From [Pantoea] beijingensis (GTDB lineage: Bacteria; Pseudomonadota; Gammaproteobacteria; Enterobacterales; Enterobacteriaceae), in the NCBI RefSeq assembly GCF_022647505.1, contig NZ_CP071409.1, positions 1,736,001 through 1,800,000 on the forward strand: 64,000 nt of DNA, written 5' to 3'. Positions within the stretch are counted from its first letter, which is position 1; each line of letters opens with the position of its first letter. Positions 41,264 through 52,764 of the stretch are shown here, piece by piece. Both the position numbers and the translations under genes were made by a program. The notes beneath the pieces are model-generated. The model made no database searches. It worked only from the letters and a program-made list of their open reading frames with translations, and was not told where the DNA came from.

Positions 41264-41290
41264 ACACACCTGCAGCGTGAAGTTTATCGG
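41264..41290. repeat. Possible remnant of the GTCATACTTC-type repeat
   Basis: CACCTGCAGCGTGAAGT followed by TTATCGGG resembles one end of the dispersed repeat at 12616 in inverse orientation. The match is short. The rest of the 41170-41419 gap shows nothing else I can support. Confidence 0.3.
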
Positions 41291-41419
41291 GTTTACAACG
41301 ATCGTTTGCAGCATGGAAGATGATTGCAAGATCCTTTATGAGATTTTATTCGGGGCTTTCTCGTTTCTGCTGACGCTGAAAGAATAAATATCTGCGACTT
41401 ACCGTCAGGCGGTTTCACG

Positions 41420-42271
41420 ATGAATAAAGGCATGTTAAGTGGGTGGCTATGGCTGACATCTTGTATGCTGGTTAGTCAGGGGGTCTATGCCGCTGACAAG
41501 TGTGCGGCGAGCGGCCAGGCGATTAACGATAGCAACAGCGTCATCATGTTGGGTGGGACGGCAAAAGGGCGAATAAAGCAGTTTGCCGTGGGTGAATTCG
41601 GCAAGGATGTCGATCAGCAAAAACGGATATTAGGCCAGTTTGACCAGTGCGGTGTGCTAACTGTTGCCGATATCAGCTATCGCAAGGACGAAGGGAATGT
41701 ATTGCTGCAAATGGAGCAGCACATTGGCCGCGTAACGGATGGCTGGCAGGCCGAGTATGGTATATCGGTCGTGGTCAAACAGCAGGACCAACCGGTTGAA
41801 GTGACAAATAAGCGCGGCACGATTAATTATAAAGTCGGCAAAAATGGCAATATCACCAGCGCAACCGATGTATTCATCCTCACGGGTGAGAAGGGGTTTA
41901 CTGAAACCACATATGCCTATAATAAACAGTTTCGGTTGTTAAAACGCGTCGCACGCGGATCGGATCCGCTTAGTAATGGTGAGTCTCGCTTTCAGTGGTC
42001 TCCGACGGGAGATGTACTGACCTTAACGTCAGAGAAAAGCAAAGAAACCTATACCTATGACGACAAAAATCGTGAAATTCGGCTCGACACTATCACGCAA
42101 ACTCCTGCCAGTACCATTACGAGCATTAATGAGTGTCAGTCGTGGGATGAGACAGGGAACTGCACATTGAGTTATTCGCGTGAAACTGAAACTATTGGCA
42201 AATCGGTGATCAAACGTAATATTAGCGCCGCATATCAGTTCCAATATTGGGCCGATGAAAAAACAAGATAG
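41420..42271 (+). CDS. Exported protein of unknown function with YD-like repeats
   Basis: I do not recognise this 283-residue protein. It has a signal sequence (MNKGMLSGWLWLTSCMLVSQGVYAADKC). LTSC at residues 12-15 could be a lipobox, or cleavage could follow VYA at 24. The mature part contains tyrosine-rich segments, ETTYAYNKQFRLLKRVARG and ETYTYDDKNREIRLDT, like single YD repeats, and three further cysteines. The pattern recalls the UPF0257/YnfC lipoproteins, but only loosely. No ribosome site is striking (CGGTTTCACG). It sits between cutC and cmoB, a position where E. coli has no such gene. Confidence 0.7.
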   Translation: MNKGMLSGWLWLTSCMLVSQGVYAADKCAASGQAINDSNSVIMLGGTAKGRIKQFAVGEFGKDVDQQKRILGQFDQCGVLTVADISYRKDEGNVLLQMEQHIGRVTDGWQAEYGISVVVKQQDQPVEVTNKRGTINYKVGKNGNITSATDVFILTGEKGFTETTYAYNKQFRLLKRVARGSDPLSNGESRFQWSPTGDVLTLTSEKSKETYTYDDKNREIRLDTITQTPASTITSINECQSWDETGNCTLSYSRETETIGKSVIKRNISAAYQFQYWADEKTR

Positions 42272-42328
42272 CCCGTGCAATATAGGCGATATGCTATACC
42301 CCTGTCCGACGTCCCCAGGGGCTAAATA

Positions 42329-42346
42329 GAGCCGGCTCACCGGCTC
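42329..42346. terminator. Short hairpin between convergent genes
   Basis: GAGCCGG and CCGGCTC form a 7-bp stem with a 4-base loop between the exported-protein gene and cmoB. There is no real T tract, so termination is likely weak. Confidence 0.4.
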
Positions 42347-42351
42347 GCACC

Positions 42352-44680
<2,329 letters not shown>

Positions 44681-45022
44681 ATGAGAACTCTGGATGTTAA
44701 GGAAATGGCGGTTGTCTCTGGGGCAGGTAATTATGCGGATAAACATGGGCCGGGAAGCGGTAATAGCAGTGGTGGAGGTAGAGGTAAAAGTAATGGAAAT
44801 CCTCGTTATAACGACCCGGGCGTGGCAGATTGCAATAAGTCGATTCTCGTCGGTGCAACGCTTGGCGCGATTGGCGGTGGCCTGGCGGGCGCTGCATTAG
44901 GTATTGCAGGTGCAGCATTTGGTAGTGACTGCTCGAAATCATCGGCTTCATCTTGTAATAATAATAGTAAAAATAACAGTAGCCGAGGTGGAAATAACAT
45001 CGGTGGTCAGTGTCGTTGGTAA
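44681..45022 (+). CDS. Candidate class II microcin precursor
   Basis: A 113-residue precursor. The first 16 residues, MRTLDVKEMAVVSGAG, closely match class II microcin leaders (microcin L: MREITLNEMNNVSGAG), with expected cleavage after Gly14-Ala15. The mature 98 residues have a Gly/Ser/Asn-rich N-terminal part (17-50), a glycine-zipper hydrophobic segment (about 55-82, LGAIGGGLAGAALGIAGAAFG) and a polar tail ending in QCRW. Four cysteines (51, 84, 92, 111) could form two disulfides. AAGGA lies 6 bases before the ATG. Codons and surroundings are AT-rich. A membrane protein follows 42 bases later. The leader match is strong; killing activity is inferred. Confidence 0.75.
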   Translation: MRTLDVKEMAVVSGAGNYADKHGPGSGNSSGGGRGKSNGNPRYNDPGVADCNKSILVGATLGAIGGGLAGAALGIAGAAFGSDCSKSSASSCNNNSKNNSSRGGNNIGGQCRW

Positions 45023-45064
45023 AAATATCATATAATCCTGTCACCCCAGGGAGTAAAGCTGAAG

Positions 45065-45286
45065 ATGAATCCGTTCTGGCGCGGAATTGCGGTTTTTATC
45101 GGTGTTTTTGGTGGATATTATTTTCTGAATGAGGCCTGCGTTACTGGAGGGTCTTTTACGACCAAAAGGGAACTTGCTCATTTAATTGTTACTGTTTTGA
45201 CTATATGGTCATCAGTCAGTCTATGTTTGAAATTAGTACGCTATCTGACGATGAAAAACCATAAAAATAGTGAAGCCCGTAAATAA
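45065..45286 (+). CDS. Candidate microcin immunity protein
   Basis: A 73-residue membrane protein with two hydrophobic segments (about 7-24, GIAVFIGVFGGYYFLNEA, and 38-58, AHLIVTVLTIWSSVSLCLKL) and a basic tail (KNHKNSEARK). Size and topology fit immunity proteins of class II microcins, which are small two- or three-helix membrane proteins encoded next to the toxin. It lies on the same strand just after the precursor, with GGGAG in front, and shares its terminator. I see no family match; the role rests on position and shape. Confidence 0.6.
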   Translation: MNPFWRGIAVFIGVFGGYYFLNEACVTGGSFTTKRELAHLIVTVLTIWSSVSLCLKLVRYLTMKNHKNSEARK

Positions 45287-45365
45287 TATTCTGTATTACG
45301 CCGAACATCCTCAATGAGTATGATGGCTGGATTATTTTACTATCACTGTACTCCCGCTATACTTA

Positions 45366-45408
45366 ATGCAAATCTCGTTTAATCAACGGGATTTGCATGT
45401 CTTTTTTT
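45366..45408 (+). terminator. Terminator of the microcin-like pair
   Basis: A 14-bp stem (ATGCAAATCTCGTT with its complement, one G-T pair) with a 5-base loop, followed three bases later by seven T. It closes the unit before the convergent yecE. Confidence 0.85.
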
Positions 45409-45427
45409 AGAAAATTGGCCAGCTTAA

Positions 45428-46252
45428 TTAAAAAAGCTGATCCTGCTGCGGCCAGTCTGGCGCATCCTTCAATTGTGGTAAAGCTAATTTCAGGTGCGGC
45501 CAAAGAAACTGAACCAGACTCATCACGTCACCGATATCCGGCGTGTGAATAAACAGCCATGGCTGTCCCTGCTGGCACCATTCAGGCAGTTTTCGTAGCC
45601 AGGCATTGAAAAAGGGCAGGTTATTTTGTGGATCTTCCCCGCCAATAAATCGCACCATCGGATTCTTTGCTGTCATCACCGCATGCGTTGGCACTTTGGG
45701 CTTCTTTGACTGCGCATGAATCACCGCCGGTAATGATGATTCAGAGGCATGGATGGGACGGCTATCGAGAATGACACGATTAATTCTGCGCTGTTTCAGC
45801 CCGCGGTTTAACGCCTGCTCGGCGTCACCTTTTGCAAAAAATGCCGGGTGACGAACCTCAACACCGTATTGAAAACATGTGGGTAATTTATCAAGAAACG
45901 ACCAGAGTGTCTGGAGTTCATCCGGGCCAAATGCAGCGGGCAACTGTAGCCAATATTGCCCAATGCGGGCGGCGAGAGGATCTAACGTGCGGAAAAAGGC
46001 ATTGGTCAAGTCGTCACATTGCCGTAGAGCGGCCTGGTGGCTAATGGTTGCGGGAAACTTAAAGCAGAAGCGAAAATTTGCATCGGTCATATCGCGCCAG
46101 CGCAGCACAATTTCGGGTTTTGGCAGAGCATAAAGCGTGGTATTGCCCTCAACGCAGTTGAAATAGCGCGCGTAGTCCGCCAGGGTTTCCATGCCCAGCT
46201 TTTTCCATCGGGGGTGCTGCCATTGCGGCAGACCGATATAAACTGGTTCCAT
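45428..46252 (-). CDS. yecE: YecE, DUF72 family protein
   Basis: A 274-residue TIM-barrel-like DUF72 protein equal to E. coli YecE (272). The start YIGLPQWQHPRWKKLG, FNCVEGNTTLYALPKPE and FRFCFKFPATISH are characteristic. The function is unknown. It lies downstream of yecD on the same strand, as in E. coli, but three inverted repeats separate the two. Confidence 0.92.
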   Translation of the reverse strand: MEPVYIGLPQWQHPRWKKLGMETLADYARYFNCVEGNTTLYALPKPEIVLRWRDMTDANFRFCFKFPATISHQAALRQCDDLTNAFFRTLDPLAARIGQYWLQLPAAFGPDELQTLWSFLDKLPTCFQYGVEVRHPAFFAKGDAEQALNRGLKQRRINRVILDSRPIHASESSLPAVIHAQSKKPKVPTHAVMTAKNPMVRFIGGEDPQNNLPFFNAWLRKLPEWCQQGQPWLFIHTPDIGDVMSLVQFLWPHLKLALPQLKDAPDWPQQDQLF

Positions 46253-46269
46253 TATTCTCCTGTTAACGG

Positions 46270-46341
46270 CGACCTGTTGATCGTCAGCAGGTCGACTTTC
46301 CGTACTTCACGTTACCGGACTGCTGCTGATAAGCCAGCAGC
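46270..46341. repeat. Two short inverted repeats upstream of yecE
   Basis: CGACCTG/CAGGTCG (46270-46294) and GCTGCTG/CAGCAGC (46322-46341) each form a perfect 7-bp stem. They lie between yecE and the larger hairpin next to yecD. Confidence 0.55.
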
Positions 46342-46348
46342 CTGTATA

Positions 46349-46390
46349 CCAGCCCGGCGGCGACCGATCTGTTTGTCGCCGCCGGGCTGG
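46349..46390 (-). terminator. Perfect 16-bp hairpin after yecD
   Basis: CCAGCCCGGCGGCGAC and its exact complement flank a 10-base loop, 6 bases after the yecD stop codon on the minus strand. No T run follows. Such a stable GC-rich hairpin would stop RNases or assist termination between yecD and yecE. Confidence 0.65.
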
Positions 46391-46396
46391 TGGATA

Positions 46397-46960
46397 TTAT
46401 AGCGCAGCAATAACGTCTTCTGACTGGCGCACTTTTGCTATGCGTGGGAATACCCAGTTCAGGCTACCGTTGTGTTGTTCTGTGCTAGCGGCACTACAGA
46501 TATCTTCAGCAATCACCAGGTTGAAACCGAGCTCCCATGCATGGCGGGCGGTAGATTCTACCCCAATATTGGTTGAAATACCGCCTAACACCAGTGTGTC
46601 AATACCTCGACGACGCAACTGCATTTCTAAATCGGTGCCGTAAAATGCGCCCCACTGACGTTTTATCACGCTGATATCGCTGTCCTGCACGTCGAGTTCT
46701 GCGGGAAAGTTCCACCAGTTGTCAGGTAAAGAGGTTCGGGTATTTACCGCATCAACCGCTTGTTTCGGTGCTTCAGCAAAATCAGTTGACCAGCCTACGC
46801 GTACCAGAAAAACAGGCGCCTGTGCGGCACGAAATTTTTCAGCAAGCCTGGCTGCCCGCGCAACAACGTCTTTCGCAGCGTGCGGGCCGCCTGCAAAAGG
46901 CAAAACGCCTTCCTGCAGATCGATCAATACCAGTGCGGTAGTCGTGGGATTCAATTTCAT
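46397..46960 (-). CDS. yecD: YecD, isochorismatase-family hydrolase
   Basis: A 187-residue cysteine-hydrolase-fold protein matching E. coli YecD. The Asp (VLIDLQEG) and Lys (VIKRQWGAF) of the family triad are present, but the usual catalytic Cys position is Gly ([11 protein letters not shown]), as in true isochorismatases such as EntB. The substrate is unknown. ATG 46960 gives [16 protein letters not shown], in line with the known protein; the longer open frame runs into the aspS control region. Confidence 0.9.
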   Translation of the reverse strand: MKLNPTTTALVLIDLQEGVLPFAGGPHAAKDVVARAARLAEKFRAAQAPVFLVRVGWSTDFAEAPKQAVDAVNTRTSLPDNWWNFPAELDVQDSDISVIKRQWGAFYGTDLEMQLRRRGIDTLVLGGISTNIGVESTARHAWELGFNLVIAEDICSAASTEQHNGSLNWVFPRIAKVRQSEDVIAAL

Positions 46961-47362
46961 CAGATGGCTCCAGCAGTAAAAGAGAAAGAATAGCGAGAGA
47001 ATGCGGGTTTCGGCGAGCAAAAAGGTGTCCGGAATCAGCAAGTTTTGTTAACTTTTGTGATTGCGCATGGTGGCAATGATCATCATTGGCTTGCTGAGCC
47101 ATCTGTGATTATTTAGAGCGCTCACGGCATGGATAGTATTTTTCTGTTCAAATCACTGGCAAATGTTTGCTTATTCACGCTGGACGTGGGTGCTGCCGTG
47201 ATGCAACTTCAATAACTTTGGGTATATAATGCCAGCCTTTTTTAGGGTAGCGTCTGCCCAAAACAGGTGCCTGATGGGGTAATTCTGTTACCGGACCCGG
47301 CAACACCAAAAGACGACCCGATGCTGCGCATGCAGCAGCAATGAAGTTAAAAGGATATCGTT
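46961..47362. promoter_or_regulatory. Divergent yecD-aspS control region
   Basis: A 400-base gap. TATAAT at 47225-47230 (in GGGTATATAATGCC) is the best -10 for aspS, with only a poor -35. A stem TGCTGC/GCAGCA lies at about 47323-47338, 25 bases before aspS. No gene is seen. Confidence 0.5.
47190..47228. repeat. Possible end of a GTCATACTTC-type repeat within the aspS promoter
   Basis: TGCTGCCGTGATGCAACTTC followed by AATAACTTTGGGTATA resembles the other end of the dispersed enterobacterial repeat (TTGCCGCC...TGCAACTCGAATTATTTTGGGTATA as I recall it). If correct, the repeat end supplies the aspS -10 region. Confidence 0.35.
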
Positions 47363-49141
47363 ATGCGTACTGAATATTGCGGACAGCTCAATCTGTCTCA
47401 TGTAGGCCAGCAAGTAACACTGTGTGGTTGGGTTAATCGCCGCCGCGATTTGGGTAGCCTGATCTTTATTGATATGCGTGACCGTGAAGGTATCGTTCAG
47501 GTCTTTTTCGATCCCGATCGTCAGGATGCATTTAAGCTGGCTTCAGAACTGCGTAACGAATTCTGCATCCAGTTAACCGGCACTGTACGTGCTCGTGATG
47601 AGAAAAATAAAAACGGCGATATGGCCACCGGTGAGGTTGAAGTATTTGCCACCGAATTAACGATCATCAACCGTTCCGAGCCGTTGCCCCTGGACTCCAA
47701 CCAGGTAAATACCGAAGAAGCGCGTTTGAAATATCGTTATCTGGATTTGCGCCGCCCGGATATGGCAAACCGCCTGAAAATGCGGGCGAAAATAACCAGT
47801 TTTGTACGCCGTTTTATGGATGAACACGGTTTTCTGGATATTGAGACGCCGATGCTGACCAAAGCGACGCCGGAAGGCGCGCGTGATTACCTGGTCCCGA
47901 GCCGGGTACATAAAGGCAAGTTCTACGCGCTGCCTCAGTCGCCGCAGTTGTTCAAACAACTGCTGATGATGTCAGGTTTTGATCGTTATTATCAGATCGT
48001 AAAATGTTTTCGTGACGAAGATCTGCGCGCTGACCGTCAACCCGAATTTACCCAAATCGACGTTGAAACCTCCTTTATGACGGCACCGCAGGTGCGTGAA
48101 ATAATGGAGCGCCTAGTGCGGAACCTCTGGTCTGATGTCAAAGGTATCGACCTGGGTGAGTTTCCGATCATGACCTTTGCAGAGGCGATGCGTCGCTTTG
48201 GTTCCGATAAACCGGACCTGCGTAACCCAATGGAAATGGTCGACGTTGCTGATTTGTTAAAAGAGGTGGAGTTTAAGGTCTTTTCTGGCCCGGCGAACGA
48301 TGCAAAAGGGCGCGTAGCGGCGTTACGTGTGCCCGGCGGCGCACAACTTAGTCGTAAACAGATCGACGATTATACTAAATTTATCGAAATCTACGGCGCT
48401 AAAGGGCTTGCCTGGCTCAAAGTTAATGCGCGCGCAGACGGGCTGGAAGGCGTTCAAAGCCCTATTGCCAAATTCCTGAATGCGGAAATCGTCGAGTCTA
48501 TTCTGGCGCGTACTGATGCCGCTGATGGCGATTTGATCTTCTTTGGGGCAGATAGTGCGAAGGTTGTTACTGATGCCCTTGGTGCGCTGCGCCTTAAGGT
48601 TGGCCGCGATCTGGGCATCACTCATGAGGATGCCTGGGCACCGCTGTGGGTTGTTGACTTCCCAATGTTTGAAGACGATGGGGAAAGTGGCTTAACCGCG
48701 ATGCATCACCCTTTCACCGCGCCGCGTGATATGACGGCAGATGAATTAAAAAGCGCGCCGGAAGCCGCTATTGCGAATGCTTACGATATGGTGATTAACG
48801 GTTATGAAGTGGGCGGGGGTTCCGTGCGTATTCATAACGGGCAGATGCAGCAAACAGTATTTGGCATTCTGGGCATCAATGAGCAAGAACAGCGCGAGAA
48901 GTTTGGCTTCCTGCTGGATGCATTGAAGTTCGGTACGCCACCGCATGCAGGTTTGGCCTTCGGACTCGACCGTCTGGTGATGTTGCTAACCGGCACGGAT
49001 AATATTCGTGATGTTATCGCTTTTCCAAAAACCACGGCGGCAGCCTGCTTAATGACTGAAGCTCCAAACTTTGCTAACCCGGCCTCGCTGGAGGAGTTAG
49101 GGATTCAGGTCGTGAAAAAGGAAAAGCCTGAGAACAGCTAA
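47363..49141 (+). CDS. aspS: Aspartyl-tRNA synthetase
   Basis: Class II synthetase charging tRNA-Asp. It has 592 residues (590 in E. coli): an N-terminal anticodon-binding OB-fold (1-105), the catalytic core with motif 2 ([16 protein letters not shown]) and motif 3 ([13 protein letters not shown]), and the bacterial GAD insertion (about 290-420). The ribosome site is AAAAGGATATCGTT. nudB starts one base after its stop codon. Confidence 0.98.
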   Translation: MRTEYCGQLNLSHVGQQVTLCGWVNRRRDLGSLIFIDMRDREGIVQVFFDPDRQDAFKLASELRNEFCIQLTGTVRARDEKNKNGDMATGEVEVFATELTIINRSEPLPLDSNQVNTEEARLKYRYLDLRRPDMANRLKMRAKITSFVRRFMDEHGFLDIETPMLTKATPEGARDYLVPSRVHKGKFYALPQSPQLFKQLLMMSGFDRYYQIVKCFRDEDLRADRQPEFTQIDVETSFMTAPQVREIMERLVRNLWSDVKGIDLGEFPIMTFAEAMRRFGSDKPDLRNPMEMVDVADLLKEVEFKVFSGPANDAKGRVAALRVPGGAQLSRKQIDDYTKFIEIYGAKGLAWLKVNARADGLEGVQSPIAKFLNAEIVESILARTDAADGDLIFFGADSAKVVTDALGALRLKVGRDLGITHEDAWAPLWVVDFPMFEDDGESGLTAMHHPFTAPRDMTADELKSAPEAAIANAYDMVINGYEVGGGSVRIHNGQMQQTVFGILGINEQEQREKFGFLLDALKFGTPPHAGLAFGLDRLVMLLTGTDNIRDVIAFPKTTAAACLMTEAPNFANPASLEELGIQVVKKEKPENS

Positions 49142-49142
49142 C

Positions 49143-49577
49143 ATGGACTACAAGCAGCCCGTATCGGTATTAGTGGTGATCTTTGCTTTGGATACCAAGC
49201 GGGTATTGATGCTGCAGCGTCGTGATGACACGGATTTCTGGCAATCCGTCACCGGGAGCATTGAGCCCGGTGAAACGCCGTTGCAGACAGTCATCAGGGA
49301 AGTCTGGGAAGAGGTGGCAATTGATATCAATGCTGAGCAGCTCACTGTCACTGACTGTGAGCACCAGATAGAATTTGAAATCTTTGCTCACTTTCGTCAT
49401 CGTTACGCTCCCAACGTGACGCATAATACTGAGCATTGGTTTACGCTGGCGTTACCTCATGAACGTGACGTCATGGTGACTGAACATCTTGACTGGCGAT
49501 GGCTTGCGGTGCCGGAAGCGGCAAAACTGACTAAGTCCTGGAGTAATCGGCAGGCGATAGAAGCGTTCGTTGATTAA
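49143..49577 (+). CDS. nudB: Dihydroneopterin triphosphate diphosphatase NudB
   Basis: Nudix hydrolase that removes pyrophosphate from dihydroneopterin triphosphate in folate synthesis. It has 144 residues. The Nudix box GSIEPGETPLQTVIREVWEE is intact near residue 37. It is translated directly after aspS, with the ribosome site GAGAACAGCTAAC inside the aspS end, as in E. coli. Confidence 0.95.
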   Translation: MDYKQPVSVLVVIFALDTKRVLMLQRRDDTDFWQSVTGSIEPGETPLQTVIREVWEEVAIDINAEQLTVTDCEHQIEFEIFAHFRHRYAPNVTHNTEHWFTLALPHERDVMVTEHLDWRWLAVPEAAKLTKSWSNRQAIEAFVD

Positions 49578-49682
49578 TTTTGCTTTCGTTTTGAGTAGAA
49601 AGCTTGGGCATTATCGGCACAGCGTATCCGCCTGTTGCCCACAAAATTGCCTGAGCAATAAAATTATCTGGAGAGAAATTTC

Positions 49683-50426
49683 ATGGCTGGCCATAGTAAA
49701 TGGGCAAACACAAAGCACCGTAAAGCGGCACAGGACGCGAAGCGCGGTAAGATCTTCACCAAAATTATTCGTGAGCTGGTTACGGCGGCGAAGCTGGGCG
49801 GAGGCGATGCCGGTTCCAACCCACGCCTTCGAGCCGCCATGGATAAAGCGCTGTCTAACAACATGACGCGTGACACCATGAATCGTGCGATTGCACGCGG
49901 CGTGGGAGGGGAAGATGACAGCAATATGGAAACCATCATTTACGAAGGCTATGGCCCAGGCGGCACCGCCGTGATGGTGGAGTGTCTGAGCGACAATCGT
50001 AACCGCACCGTATCTGAAGTTCGTCATGCATTTAGCAAAACCGGGGGTAACCTCGGAACTGACGGTTCCGTTGCATATCTGTTTACCCGTAAAGGTGTGA
50101 TCTCCTTTGCCCCGGGTCTGGATGAAGATACCGTGATGGAAGCGGCGCTGGAAGCGGGTGCAGAAGACATCGCAACCTATGATGACGGTGCCATCGACGT
50201 CTTCACCGCCTGGGAATCATTGGGTGATGTGAAGGATGCGTTGACGGCTGCGGGTTATACGGTCGATTCTGCTGAGGTCTCCATGATTCCATCAACCAAA
50301 GCCGATATGGATGCCGATACTGCACCTAAGTTGCTGCGCCTGATCGATATGCTGGAAGATTGTGATGATGTGCAGGAAGTTTACCATAATGGTGAAATTT
50401 CCGATGAGGTGGCGGCTACGCTGTAA
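49683..50426 (+). CDS. yebC: YebC/PmpR family protein
   Basis: A 247-residue three-domain protein (246 in E. coli) starting [14 protein letters not shown], with [22 protein letters not shown] and [22 protein letters not shown]. The family was long listed as transcription regulators; more recent work links it to ribosomes stalled on proline-rich stretches. TGGAGAGAAATTTC precedes the start. It lies between nudB and ruvC, the common enterobacterial order. Confidence 0.95.
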   Translation: MAGHSKWANTKHRKAAQDAKRGKIFTKIIRELVTAAKLGGGDAGSNPRLRAAMDKALSNNMTRDTMNRAIARGVGGEDDSNMETIIYEGYGPGGTAVMVECLSDNRNRTVSEVRHAFSKTGGNLGTDGSVAYLFTRKGVISFAPGLDEDTVMEAALEAGAEDIATYDDGAIDVFTAWESLGDVKDALTAAGYTVDSAEVSMIPSTKADMDADTAPKLLRLIDMLEDCDDVQEVYHNGEISDEVAATL

Positions 50427-50469
50427 TGGCGTTCTGCTGCACTCAACATCCGTATACCGGAGACGTGTG

Positions 50470-50994
50470 ATGGCAATTATTTTAGGGATCGACCCTGGTT
50501 CACGCGTCACCGGTTACGGTGTTATTCGTCAGGTTGGACGTCAGCTTACCTATCTCGGCAGCGGTTGCATACGAACTAACGTGACGGACCTACCGTCGCG
50601 GCTGAAGCTGATATATGCAGGCGTGAGTGAAATTATTACCCAGTTTCAGCCAGAGTTTTTTGCCATTGAACAGGTATTTATGGCAAAAAATGCCGATTCA
50701 GCGCTGAAGCTTGGTCAGGCTCGAGGCGCTGCGATTGTCGCTGCGGTGAATCAGGATCTGCCGGTTTTCGAGTATGCGGCCCGTCAGGTCAAGCAAACCG
50801 TCGTGGGGATTGGGAGTGCCGAAAAAACGCAGGTGCAGCACATGGTGCGCACGTTGCTGAAGCTGGCGGCAAATCCACAGTCGGATGCTGCAGATGCGTT
50901 GGCTATTGCGATCACGCACTGTCATCTCAGCCAGAACGCCAGCAAGTTGAGTGAAAACAGACTGACCCTAACCCGAGGGCGCTTGCGGCCCTGA
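50470..50994 (+). CDS. ruvC: Holliday junction endonuclease RuvC
   Basis: Cuts Holliday junctions made by recombination, acting with RuvAB. It has 174 residues. The catalytic acids are D7 in GIDPGSR, E66 in AIEQVF and the pair in DAADALAIA (about 138-141). ATG 50470 fits [10 protein letters not shown]; the frame upstream overlaps yebC. It has no LexA box of its own and is followed by the hairpin that also carries the ruvA LexA box. Confidence 0.97.
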   Translation: MAIILGIDPGSRVTGYGVIRQVGRQLTYLGSGCIRTNVTDLPSRLKLIYAGVSEIITQFQPEFFAIEQVFMAKNADSALKLGQARGAAIVAAVNQDLPVFEYAARQVKQTVVGIGSAEKTQVQHMVRTLLKLAANPQSDAADALAIAITHCHLSQNASKLSENRLTLTRGRLRP

Positions 50995-51011
50995 TGATGA
51001 TATGCGAAGAG

Positions 51012-51034
51012 GCTGGATATTCATCCAGCCTTTT
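51012..51034 (+). promoter_or_regulatory. LexA box of ruvAB overlapping the ruvC terminator
   Basis: CTGGATATTCATCCAG (51013-51028) is the same non-canonical LexA box type seen before E. coli ruvA (CTGG...CCAG). Its arms also form the stem GGCTGGAT/ATCCAGCC followed by six T, so the same bases can serve as the intrinsic terminator of yebC-ruvC. Confidence 0.85.
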
Positions 51035-51081
51035 TTATGATATAAACGGGCACACTCGCTCATTTTCCAAAGGAAGCTCAC

Positions 51082-51696
51082 GTGATAGGTCGTCTGAGAG
51101 GCATTATTCTTGAAAAACAGCCACCGCTGGTATTAATTGAAGCCAATGGCGTAGGCTATGAAGTCCATATGCCCATGACCTGTTTTTACGAACTTCCCGA
51201 GCTGACCCGCGAAGCGATAATTTTTACTCATTTTGTGGTGCGGGAGGATGCGCAACTGCTGTTTGGCTTCAACAGTAAACAGGAACGTGCACTGTTCCGC
51301 GAGCTGATAAAAGTCAATGGTGTGGGACCAAAACTGGCTCTGGCGATCCTCTCTGGAATGTCTGCACAACAGTTTGTTACTGCCGTTGAGCGTGAAGAGA
51401 TTGCGGCTCTGATTAAATTGCCTGGCGTCGGTAAGAAAACCGCCGAACGTTTGGTGGTAGAGATGAAGGACCGCTTTAAAGGGATGCATGGCGATTTGTT
51501 CGCAACGGACTCTACTTTTGCCTTGACCAGTGAAACGCAACCGCCTGTGGAAAATGACGTAGAAAGTGAAGCAGTCGCTGCGCTGATCTCGTTGGGCTAT
51601 AAACCTCAGGAAGCGAGCCGTATGATTGGTAAAGTTAATCGTCCAGGTGCGGATTGCGAAACCTTAATCCGTGAAGCATTACGTGCAGCCATCTGA
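51082..51696 (+). CDS. ruvA: Holliday junction branch-migration subunit RuvA
   Basis: Tetramer that binds Holliday junctions and loads RuvB. It has 204 residues: an OB-fold domain (1-64), two helix-hairpin-helix motifs ([28 protein letters not shown]), a flexible linker and the RuvB-binding domain with [15 protein letters not shown]. The start is GTG, as in E. coli, with AAGGAAGCTCAC before it. It is SOS-controlled through the upstream LexA box. Confidence 0.97.
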   Translation: MIGRLRGIILEKQPPLVLIEANGVGYEVHMPMTCFYELPELTREAIIFTHFVVREDAQLLFGFNSKQERALFRELIKVNGVGPKLALAILSGMSAQQFVTAVEREEIAALIKLPGVGKKTAERLVVEMKDRFKGMHGDLFATDSTFALTSETQPPVENDVESEAVAALISLGYKPQEASRMIGKVNRPGADCETLIREALRAAI

Positions 51697-51704
51697 GGTA
51701 AAGC

Positions 51705-52709
51705 ATGATTGAAGCTGACCGCCTGGTGTCGTCGGGTGCCATCACTGAAGAAGAGGTTATCGATCGCGCGATACGACCTAAACTGCTGGAAGAGTATGTA
51801 GGTCAGCCGCAGGTGCGTGAGCAGATGGAGATATTCATTAAAGCGGCGAAAATGCGCGGCGATGCGCTCGATCATCTGTTAATTTTCGGCCCGCCAGGGT
51901 TGGGTAAAACCACGCTGGCGAATATTGTTGCGAACGAGATGGGCGTAAATCTACGTACAACATCGGGTCCGGTGTTGGAAAAAGCCGGTGATTTAGCCGC
52001 GATGCTCACCAACCTTGAACCTCATGATGTGCTGTTCATTGACGAGATCCACCGTTTGTCACCGGTGGTGGAAGAGGTACTTTATCCGGCGATGGAAGAT
52101 TATCAGCTGGATATTATGATCGGCGAAGGGCCTGCTGCACGTTCCATAAAACTAGACCTGCCACCGTTTACCTTGATTGGTGCCACCACGCGCGCTGGTT
52201 CACTGACCTCACCGCTGCGCGATCGCTTTGGCATCGTTCAGCGGCTGGAGTTTTATCGGGTTGAGGATTTGAAACATATTGTCGGGCGTAGTGCTGCTTG
52301 CCTTGGACTGGAACTGAGCGATGAGGGTGCATTAGAAATCGCCCGGCGTGCCCGTGGCACGCCCCGTATCGCTAACCGCCTGCTGCGCCGCGTGCGTGAC
52401 TTTTCTGAAGTCCGGGCAGCAGGGGATTTAAGTGGCGAGGTTGCCGCAAAAGCGCTGGATATGCTGAACGTTGATACCGAAGGTTTCGACTATATGGACC
52501 GGAAACTATTACTGGCGATTATTGACAAATTTACCGGTGGGCCCGTTGGGCTGGATAATCTGGCAGCTGCTATTGGTGAAGAGAGAGAAACGATTGAAGA
52601 TGTGCTGGAGCCGTTTTTGATCCAGCAAGGCTTTATTCAGCGGACTCCACGCGGACGTATCGCAACTCAGCATGCCTATAAGCATTTTGGTATTACGCGT
52701 CAGGAGTAA
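51705..52709 (+). CDS. ruvB: Holliday junction branch-migration ATPase RuvB
   Basis: AAA+ motor driving branch migration with RuvA. It has 334 residues (336 in E. coli). Walker A is [14 protein letters not shown] (about 61-70), Walker B FIDEIHRL (about 110), the arginine finger lies in SPLRDRFGI (about 172-174), and a winged helix closes the C-terminus (IQRTPRGR). It begins 8 bases after ruvA. Confidence 0.97.
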   Translation: MIEADRLVSSGAITEEEVIDRAIRPKLLEEYVGQPQVREQMEIFIKAAKMRGDALDHLLIFGPPGLGKTTLANIVANEMGVNLRTTSGPVLEKAGDLAAMLTNLEPHDVLFIDEIHRLSPVVEEVLYPAMEDYQLDIMIGEGPAARSIKLDLPPFTLIGATTRAGSLTSPLRDRFGIVQRLEFYRVEDLKHIVGRSAACLGLELSDEGALEIARRARGTPRIANRLLRRVRDFSEVRAAGDLSGEVAAKALDMLNVDTEGFDYMDRKLLLAIIDKFTGGPVGLDNLAAAIGEERETIEDVLEPFLIQQGFIQRTPRGRIATQHAYKHFGITRQE

Positions 52710-52764
52710 ATCACCGCAGGCGATCGATTGCCTCCCGACACGCGCAGTTGTCCCACCTGCGGAT

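Noticed and set aside
44697..45044. 115-residue minus-strand ORF opposite the microcin-like gene
   Set aside because: Its Tyr/His-rich sequence is the antisense of Gly and Asn codons; the plus-strand ORF has the leader motif and ribosome site.
46397..46960. Loss of the catalytic Cys in YecD as a mutation
   Set aside because: Gly at this position is also found in E. coli YecD and in true isochorismatases, so it is a family feature.
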